Below, one piece after another: positions 58,354 to 64,000 of a DNA stretch of 64,000 nucleotides. The stretch's first letter is position 1. The number at the start of each line of letters is the position of its first letter. A program made the translations under genes and the position numbers. Origin of the DNA: Acidobacteria bacterium Mor1 (GTDB lineage: Bacteria; Acidobacteriota; Polarisedimenticolia; Polarisedimenticolales; Polarisedimenticolaceae); assembly GCA_001664505.1 (NCBI GenBank), contig CP011806.1:3189350-3253349 (forward strand), given 5' to 3'. The notes under the pieces were generated by a model. The model saw only the letters and a list, made by a program, of their open reading frames with translations. It ran no database searches and was not told where the DNA came from.

Positions 58354-58884
58354 ATGATCCATGAAACAGAAACACTGCTGGCCGAGGTACAACAGGGCAA
58401 GCTGACCCGGCGGGAAGCCAGCCGCCGATTGCTGCTGCTGGCGGCCGCGACCTTCGGAGCCGTCGGGAGCGGGTGCGCCGCCCAGGGAGCCCAGAGTGCT
58501 TCGACGGCGGACTCCGCGGAATCGAAGCCGACGTTCCAATCCGAGGGGTTGAACCATATCGCCCTGCGGGTGACCGACCTCAACCGCTCCCGGGACTTCT
58601 ACGGCCGGCACCTGGGCCTCGAGGTGTTGCGGCAGTCGCCCTACAACTGCTTTCTACGTGCCGGCGGCAATCACTTCGTCGCCCTGTTTCGCAGCGACAC
58701 CCCCGGGCTGGATCACTACTGCTACACCGTGCCGAACTACGAGGCGGGGGCGGTCGTCGAGACCCTGAAGGGCGCCGGACTGGAGCCCCGCCGTACCGAG
58801 GACCGGGTCTACTTCGACGATCCCGACGGCATCGAGGTGCAGCTGGCCAGCACCTGGGGCGACTACCCGGGAGGCCGGCCGTAG
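58354..58884 (+). CDS. Exported glyoxalase/VOC-fold protein with Tat-like lipoprotein signal
   Basis: A 176-residue protein. The N-terminus KLTRREASRRLLLLAAATFG carries twin arginines followed by a hydrophobic core and lipobox GSGC, suggesting Tat export and lipidation. Residues 58-170 form a vicinal-oxygen-chelate fold: LNHIALRVTDLNRSRDFYGRHLGLEV, HFVALF, DHYCYTV and VYFDDPDGIEVQL, where His and Glu would bind metal. The substrate is unknown. ATG 58354 has GGGAGG upstream. Confidence 0.85.
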   Translation: MIHETETLLAEVQQGKLTRREASRRLLLLAAATFGAVGSGCAAQGAQSASTADSAESKPTFQSEGLNHIALRVTDLNRSRDFYGRHLGLEVLRQSPYNCFLRAGGNHFVALFRSDTPGLDHYCYTVPNYEAGAVVETLKGAGLEPRRTEDRVYFDDPDGIEVQLASTWGDYPGGRP

Positions 58885-58975
58885 CCGGTAGCTGCCGCGG
58901 GGCGGAGTATGCCTCGGACGAACGGATCTGACAGGGTAGACTCCATCGGTTGTCGTCAAGTCGGAGGATCGGCGG

Positions 58976-61669
58976 TTGAGTCTCGAGGCAGGCGGGAAGC
59001 TGCTGCACTATGAGCTGCTGGAAAAACTCGGTGAGGGCGGGATGGGCGTCGTCTGGAAGGCGCTCGACACCACCCTCGATCGCGAAGTGGCCATCAAGGT
59101 GCTTCCCGCCTCGGTCGGCGCCGACGCCGACCGGCTGGCACGATTCGAACGTGAGGCCAAGCTGGTCGCATCGTTGACCCACCCCAACATCGCCTCGGTC
59201 TACAGCGTCCACGAAGCCGAGGGGCGACGCTTCCTGGCCATGGAGCTGGTCCCCGGCGAGGATCTCGAACGCCGCATCTCACGGGGAGCGATCGAACCCC
59301 GGGAAGCGATGGAGATCGGGATCCAGATTGCCGAGGCGCTCGAAGAGGCCCATGAACAGGGCATCGTGCACCGGGACCTCAAGCCGGCCAACGTCCTGCG
59401 GACTCCCGACGGTGAGATCAAGGTGCTCGACTTCGGCCTGGCCCGGGCCTTCGGGCCGCCTGAACCCGAAGGAGGCGATCCGAGCCTCTCACCCACCCTG
59501 ACCTCGGCGGGCACCCTCGCCGGCGTCATCCTCGGCACCGCGGCGTACATGGCGCCGGAACAGGCCCGCGGCTACGTCGTCGACCATCGGGCCGACGTCT
59601 GGGCCTTCGGCGCCATGCTCTACCAGATGCTCACCGGCAAGCGCCCCTTCGAGGGGGAGACCGTCTCCGACACCCTGGCCTCGGTGCTCAAGGTGGAACC
59701 GGATTGGGACGCCCTGCCCGAGGGGACCCCGCCGGGCTTACGCCGCCTGCTCCGCCGCTGCTTGCAGAAGGATCGTCGCGAGCGCTTGCACCACATTGCC
59801 GACGCCCGGCTGGAGCTCCGTGATTGCCTCGATGGAACGGCGCTCGAGGCCACACCCTCCGGCGCGCAGCTCGCGGGAGGAGAGCAAAGGAAGCCGTCGG
59901 CGCTCCCGTGGGTCCTGGTGGTCGCCCCGCTGGCGTTGATCACGATCTTCTCGCTGTGGCATGCGTTGAAGGCACCCAGAGAGGTGCCTCGGGAACCGAT
60001 TGCGCTTTCTATCCCGATACCGCCGGACAAGCGGCTGCTGGACACCCAGGAAGCAAGCATGAGCATCGCTCCCGATGGACGCACCCTGGCGGTCCTGCTT
60101 TCAGGAAGCGACGGCATCCGGCTCTACCTGCGCCGTCTCAACGACGACACCCTGATCGAGGTGCCCAACTCCCTCGGCGCGTCGACTCCGTTCTTCAGCC
60201 CCGATGGCGAATGGATCGGGTTTTTCGCCGACGGAGCCTTGATGAAGGCCTCGGTTGCCGGAGGCGCACCGGTCCGCCTGACGGAAGCGGGCGAGGTCAA
60301 CCGCGGCGCGACCTGGACCGACCGGGAGACGATCGTCGTGGCAGCCTCGTTCAACGGCGGCCTGCAGGCAATCTCGGCGTCGGGAGGAGCGCTGAAGCCA
60401 ATCACCGAGCTCGACCGGTCGCGGCAGGAGCGCACCCATCGCTGGCCCAACGCGATCCTCGGAACCGATGTGGTCCTGTTCACCGTCGGCGACGAGTCCA
60501 GTCCGGAGTTCTACGACGACTCGCGCATCGACGCCGTCCGGCTGTCCAGCGGCGAACGCAAGACCATCTATGAAGGAGCGAGCTACGCGTTCTATGCGCC
60601 GACCGGCCATCTCCTGATCGGACGGGGTGGCTTTCTGTTCGCCCTGCCCTTCGACGTCGAAGCCCTCGAGGTCCGGGGTGAACCGGTACCGGTCCAGGAG
60701 CAGGTCTTGAGCGCACCGCGCTCGGGTCTCGTCAACGCTTCGGTTTCCCAGAACGGGATGCTGGCCTACGCGCCGGGTGGCACCTGGGCTTCCCGGCGAA
60801 TCCTGGCCTGGGCAGACCTCGATGGCACCAAGACCCGGCTCCCGATTCGCCCGGGCACCTACCAGTTCCCCGAGCTGTCCCCCGACGGCGAGCGACTCGC
60901 CATTTCCGTCGCCGGTGACCGGGACTTCGATATCTGGACCTACGAGTTCGCCAGTGAACGCTGGACCCGGCTGACCTTCGACGAGGGCAACATCGGCCCA
61001 TTCTGGTCTCCCGACGGCACGGCGATCTCCTACTACTCGGTCATTCCCGGAGGGGGTGGCGGCTCCCACCGCCGGCCGGCGGACGGCAGCGGTCCTTCGG
61101 AAGTGATCCTGGAACAGGACGGAATCATCGTCAGCGTGACCGACTGGGCTCCCGGCGACCGCTATGTGCTGGAACTCGTGGCCAGTAATGCCGACATCTC
61201 GATCCTCGACCCGGCCGTCAGCGACGAACCCCGCAAGGTCATCGATAGCGGCGCCGACGAGCGCAACGGCGTACTCTCCCCCGACGGCCGCTTCCTCGCC
61301 TATCAGTCGGATGAGAGCGGGCGCGACGAAATCTACGTCCAGCGGGTCGACGGCCGGACCGGCCGCTGGCAGGTGTCCTCCGGCGGAGGCGTCGAACCCT
61401 ACTGGCCCGACCGCGGAGACAAGGTCTTCTACCGTGACGGCCGCCAGCTCTACTACGCCGAGGTCGAGACCGAACCGACTTTCTCCGCCGGTCAACCGGT
61501 GCCCTTCGTCGAGATGGCGGTCGGCTTCAGCCGCGAAGTCTCCGGCTTCTCGGCGCACCCCGACGGCGACCGGGTCCTGATCATCGACGAGGCCGACCGC
61601 GAGGGACGCTCCGATGAACTCCGGGTGGTGATCGACTGGTTCGAAGTGTTGAGAGCCCTGCCGAAATAG
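58976..61669 (+). CDS. Ser/Thr protein kinase fused to a TolB-like beta-propeller
   Basis: An 897-residue transmembrane receptor-like kinase. The kinase domain has the loop [11 protein letters not shown], Lys41 in VAIKVL, catalytic Asp134 in [10 protein letters not shown] and Asp152 of DFGLA. One membrane segment (about 310-331) follows. The exported part repeats the TolB/WD40-like blade motif ([40 protein letters not shown]). This architecture is especially frequent in Acidobacteriota. The propeller probably senses an envelope ligand. The start is TTG 58976 with CGGAGG upstream; no ATG is available nearby. Confidence 0.93.
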   Translation: MSLEAGGKLLHYELLEKLGEGGMGVVWKALDTTLDREVAIKVLPASVGADADRLARFEREAKLVASLTHPNIASVYSVHEAEGRRFLAMELVPGEDLERRISRGAIEPREAMEIGIQIAEALEEAHEQGIVHRDLKPANVLRTPDGEIKVLDFGLARAFGPPEPEGGDPSLSPTLTSAGTLAGVILGTAAYMAPEQARGYVVDHRADVWAFGAMLYQMLTGKRPFEGETVSDTLASVLKVEPDWDALPEGTPPGLRRLLRRCLQKDRRERLHHIADARLELRDCLDGTALEATPSGAQLAGGEQRKPSALPWVLVVAPLALITIFSLWHALKAPREVPREPIALSIPIPPDKRLLDTQEASMSIAPDGRTLAVLLSGSDGIRLYLRRLNDDTLIEVPNSLGASTPFFSPDGEWIGFFADGALMKASVAGGAPVRLTEAGEVNRGATWTDRETIVVAASFNGGLQAISASGGALKPITELDRSRQERTHRWPNAILGTDVVLFTVGDESSPEFYDDSRIDAVRLSSGERKTIYEGASYAFYAPTGHLLIGRGGFLFALPFDVEALEVRGEPVPVQEQVLSAPRSGLVNASVSQNGMLAYAPGGTWASRRILAWADLDGTKTRLPIRPGTYQFPELSPDGERLAISVAGDRDFDIWTYEFASERWTRLTFDEGNIGPFWSPDGTAISYYSVIPGGGGGSHRRPADGSGPSEVILEQDGIIVSVTDWAPGDRYVLELVASNADISILDPAVSDEPRKVIDSGADERNGVLSPDGRFLAYQSDESGRDEIYVQRVDGRTGRWQVSSGGGVEPYWPDRGDKVFYRDGRQLYYAEVETEPTFSAGQPVPFVEMAVGFSREVSGFSAHPDGDRVLIIDEADREGRSDELRVVIDWFEVLRALPK

Positions 61670-61690
61670 CGCGAGCGATCTCGGCGTGAT

Positions 61691-62716
61691 TCAGCGCTGG
61701 GGCTCGACGATCACCTTGAGCGACTCGCCCGCGTCGGCCACGAGCCGGAACCCCTCGCCGGTTTCGGCCAGGCCGAGACGGTGGGTGATGGTCGAGGCCA
61801 CATCCACCCGGCCCGAGGCGATCAGGTCCAGGGCGCGCTGCATGTCCGCCGGCGGGCCGGCGTAGGAGTGGGTCACGTTGATGCAGCGGGCCCAGAGGTC
61901 GTGGGCGGGAATGCTCACCTCGGTTCCCGGAGCCACCGGGGCAAACAACATCACCGAGCCGCCCCGTTCGACGCTCCGGAAGGCCTGGGCAATCGCAGGC
62001 AGCGCCGCGGTGCAGACGACGACCACATCCGCCAGCCGCCCGTCGTTGGCCGCGCGAATCGCCTCCGGCACATCGCCGGTCGCGTTCAGCGCCACATCGG
62101 CGCCGAAGCGGGTCGCCTGTTCCACCCGCCAGGGATCCACATCGGTGGCGACGATCGGTCCCGCGCCGAGACTGCGCGCCAGCTGCAGATGCAGCACGCC
62201 GGACACCCCGGCACCCAACACCGCGACGCAGTCCCCCGCCCCGACCCCCGCAATCCGCTGGGCGCGAATCGCGCAGGCGAGCGGCTCGACGAAGGATGCG
62301 GCTTCGAAGCTCACCCCGGCGGGAAGCTTGAAGGTGCCGCGGTCGACGTTGATCGCAGGCAGCCGCACGAACTCGGCGAAGCCCCCGGGATCGAAACTGG
62401 TGGTGCGCAGCGTTTCGCAGACGCTGTGGCGATCGGTCAGGCAGTAGCGGCAGGCGTTGCAGGGAACGTGATGGGTCGCCACCACCCGGTCGCCCACGGC
62501 GAACCCGTCGACCCCCGCCCCGACCTCGACGATCTCGCCGGCCACCTCGTGACCCAGGACCAGCGGCGCACGCTTGATCCGATACCACTCCATCACGTCG
62601 GAGCCGCAGATCCCGCTGGCCTCGATGCGCATCAGCGCCTCGCCCGGGCCGAGTTTCGGCCGGGGCCGCTCCTCGAGGCGCACGTCGGCGTTGGAGTAGT
62701 AGACGGCGGCGCGCAC
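61691..62716 (-). CDS. Zinc-dependent MDR alcohol/polyol dehydrogenase
   Basis: A 341-residue medium-chain dehydrogenase. The catalytic zinc ligands are Cys37 in ASGICGSD and His56-Glu57 in GHEVAGE; the structural zinc Cys set lies in CNACRYCLTDRHSVC. The NAD-binding loop is VLGAGVSGVLHLQLAR. It resembles threonine or sorbitol dehydrogenases. GTG 62716 starts two bases after the aldolase stop, so the two genes are translated from one mRNA and probably act in one pathway. A longer frame into the aldolase gene is rejected. Confidence 0.9.
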   Translation of the reverse strand: MRAAVYYSNADVRLEERPRPKLGPGEALMRIEASGICGSDVMEWYRIKRAPLVLGHEVAGEIVEVGAGVDGFAVGDRVVATHHVPCNACRYCLTDRHSVCETLRTTSFDPGGFAEFVRLPAINVDRGTFKLPAGVSFEAASFVEPLACAIRAQRIAGVGAGDCVAVLGAGVSGVLHLQLARSLGAGPIVATDVDPWRVEQATRFGADVALNATGDVPEAIRAANDGRLADVVVVCTAALPAIAQAFRSVERGGSVMLFAPVAPGTEVSIPAHDLWARCINVTHSYAGPPADMQRALDLIASGRVDVASTITHRLGLAETGEGFRLVADAGESLKVIVEPQR

Positions 62717-62718
62717 GA

Positions 62719-63507
62719 CTAGCCTCTCGCGTCCTTCTCCTGGCGGTAGATCTCGAAGGCATCGTTGACCGTCGCGTTCTCGTGCACGACGGAACGCACC
62801 GCGCGGATCATGCCCACAGGACAGTCGGACTGGAAGATGTTGCGGCCCATGTCGACGCCGCTGGCGCCGGCCTTGATGGCGTTGTGAGCCAACTCGATCG
62901 CCTCGCGCTCGCCGATCTTCTTGCCGCCGGCGATCACCACCGGGATCGGCGTGTTGGCGATGACCTCCTCGAAGCCGTCGCAGTAGTAGGTCTTGACGAA
63001 GTGGGCGCCGATCTCGGCGCAGATGCGGCACGCCAGACCGAGATAGCGGGCGTCGCGCACCATGTCCTTACCCACGGCGGTCACCGCCAGCACCGGGATC
63101 CCGTACTTCTGGCCGACGTCGCACAGCTTGGCCAGGTTGAGCAGGGTTTCCCGCTCTCCCTCACCGCCGACGAATACCGACAGGGTGATCGCCGATGCGT
63201 TGAGCCGGATCGCGTCGTCGGTGGCGACGGTCAACCCCTCCCCCGAGAGCTCGCTCAGGATGCTGGTGCCGCCGGAGACCCGCAGCACCACCGGGATGTC
63301 CGAGGAGGCCGGAATGCACTGCCGCAGCACCCCGCGGGTCAGCATCAACGAGTCGGCGTAGGGCAAGAGCGGCTCGACGGTGCGGCCGGGATCTTCGAGG
63401 CCGGAAGTCGGTCCGAGGAAGTAGCCGTGATCGACGGCAAGCATCACCGTGCGGCCGGTGTCCGGCTTGAGAATGCGGTTCAGACGGTTCTCGAGACCCC
63501 AATCCAT
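62719..63507 (-). CDS. DhnA-family aldolase, LsrF-like
   Basis: A 262-residue class I aldolase-fold enzyme closely resembling LsrF, the thiolase of AI-2 breakdown: [63 protein letters not shown] (the Schiff-base Lys) and [20 protein letters not shown]. Archaeal members make 2-amino-3,7-dideoxy-heptulosonate instead. ATG 63507 (GGGAG upstream) matches the family start; a TTG at 63543 is possible. Other lsr genes are absent, and the partner is an MDR dehydrogenase. Confidence 0.9.
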   Translation of the reverse strand: MDWGLENRLNRILKPDTGRTVMLAVDHGYFLGPTSGLEDPGRTVEPLLPYADSLMLTRGVLRQCIPASSDIPVVLRVSGGTSILSELSGEGLTVATDDAIRLNASAITLSVFVGGEGERETLLNLAKLCDVGQKYGIPVLAVTAVGKDMVRDARYLGLACRICAEIGAHFVKTYYCDGFEEVIANTPIPVVIAGGKKIGEREAIELAHNAIKAGASGVDMGRNIFQSDCPVGMIRAVRSVVHENATVNDAFEIYRQEKDARG

Positions 63508-63609
63508 GCTGTTGCTCCCGTGGAAGAAGTGGCGACCGGCCAACCATAGACAGGGCGGCCCCCCATTTCAACCGCGGGAAACCGGGATCGGCGGGAAGTC
63601 TGCCGAAGA

Positions 63610-64000
63610 TCAGGCGGACCGCCGGCCCACCAGAACGGCGAGCCCGACGAGCAGCAACGCGATGCCGACGAAACCGGCGAGAACGGGGGAGAACGTCGAG
63701 CGGCCGCCGGGCACCGGCACCGCCTCGGCGTCCCCGATCAATACCAGTCCGGCCCAGCCCGCGGCCGGGTCTCCGGCGGCGATCCGGTCTTGGCGCGCCT
63801 GGGCCAGGGCGGCACCGACGCTCTGGCCCTCGCCCAGATGCCGGGAGAAGTCGCGCACCAACGAGGCGGCCTCGTCGTCCCTGAGCGGCCACAGGCTGCC
63901 GACCACCGCGCGGGCTCCTGCCTGGAAGAACGCGCGGGCCAGTCCCAGCACCCCCTCGCCGGCGACCACCGTGCCCCCGGCGCTGCTGCAGGCAGAGATC
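63610..64000 (-). CDS. CHAT-domain protein, C-terminal part, with membrane anchor (cut by window edge)
   Basis: The last 130 codons of a protein entering from beyond position 64000. The catalytic Cys of a caspase-like CHAT peptidase lies at the very edge (ISACSSAGGTVV), followed by GLARAFFQAGARAVVGSLWPL and the helix with GEGQSVGAALAQARQDRI. One membrane segment (STFSPVLAGFVGIALLLVG) ends it. CHAT domains are often fused to TPR repeats and take part in bacterial defence or signalling; the N-terminal part is not visible. Confidence 0.85.
   Translation of the reverse strand, partial: ISACSSAGGTVVAGEGVLGLARAFFQAGARAVVGSLWPLRDDEAASLVRDFSRHLGEGQSVGAALAQARQDRIAAGDPAAGWAGLVLIGDAEAVPVPGGRSTFSPVLAGFVGIALLLVGLAVLVGRRSA

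Noticed and set aside
62719-63507. A quorum-sensing AI-2 (lsr) operon
   Set aside because: Only the LsrF-like gene is present; no transporter, kinase or regulator of the lsr type is nearby.
1-64000. CRISPR arrays, insertion sequences, integrases or prophage
   Set aside because: No regularly spaced repeats, transposase or integrase motifs or attachment-site duplications were seen in the window.

Overview
The window is about 64 kb of high-GC bacterial chromosome with tightly packed genes and no sign of phage, plasmid or insertion-sequence DNA. It comes from a diderm bacterium: it encodes Lnt, a TonB-dependent outer-membrane receptor, several lipoproteins and a MurE with the DNPR motif typical of meso-diaminopimelate peptidoglycan. 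A Ser/Thr kinase fused to a TolB-like propeller, a CHAT protein, a heptaheme TPR cytochrome and an S46 peptidase together recall Acidobacteriota (Thermoanaerobaculia-like). That taxonomic placement is inference, not proof.

Layout. (1) 1-14812: a dcw division and cell-wall cluster, ftsL-ftsI-murE-murF-mraY-murD-ftsW-murG-murC-ftsQ-ftsA-ftsZ, nearly all genes overlapping or coupled, with a receiver-GGDEF diguanylate cyclase directly behind ftsZ. (2) 15859-24252: lnt and a fabF-like synthase; divergently a CYTH protein, a MurU-like nucleotidyltransferase and an AmgK-like sugar kinase (possible peptidoglycan recycling); then a TldD/TldE protease pair. (3) 24344-41836: a probable cobalamin region. 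It holds a receiver-TonB fusion, BtuF-BtuC-BtuD, a RoxA-type ribosomal oxygenase, and on the other strand a cobalamin-riboswitch-led operon of two exported proteins, BtuB, a surface-type lipoprotein and possibly a small exported protein. An S46 peptidase, an AlkD-like protein and a PduO-type cob(I)alamin adenosyltransferase follow. (4) 41837-42194: a gene-free stretch with a promoter-like site, nested hairpins and a terminator, the best candidate here for an undescribed small RNA. (5) 42195-49567: accD, a GT-C glycosyltransferase, folC, phzF-like, a RibD/DHFR-like reductase, a YiiX-like lipoprotein, trmB, tRNA-Trp and a PAS protein. (6) 49485-58884: a heptaheme TPR cytochrome, a fusion with a DUF429-like domain, a ferritin-like protein with a Fur-family regulator, a thiolase, a serine hydrolase, a DtxR-family regulator, an inositol-monophosphatase-family enzyme and an exported glyoxalase-fold protein. 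(7) 58976-64000: the kinase-propeller protein, an LsrF-like aldolase/thiolase with an MDR dehydrogenase, and a CHAT protein cut by the window edge.

The most coherent story is cobalamin acquisition: outer-membrane capture (BtuB and companions), energy transduction (TonB fusion), inner-membrane import (BtuFCD) and conversion to adenosylcobalamin (PduO) all lie within 17 kb. The outer-membrane part sits behind a riboswitch followed by a terminator. Points that most deserve checking are the TonB fusion whose receiver has Glu in place of the phosphoacceptor Asp, the missing canonical start codon of btuD, and the candidate RNA at about 41956-42147.
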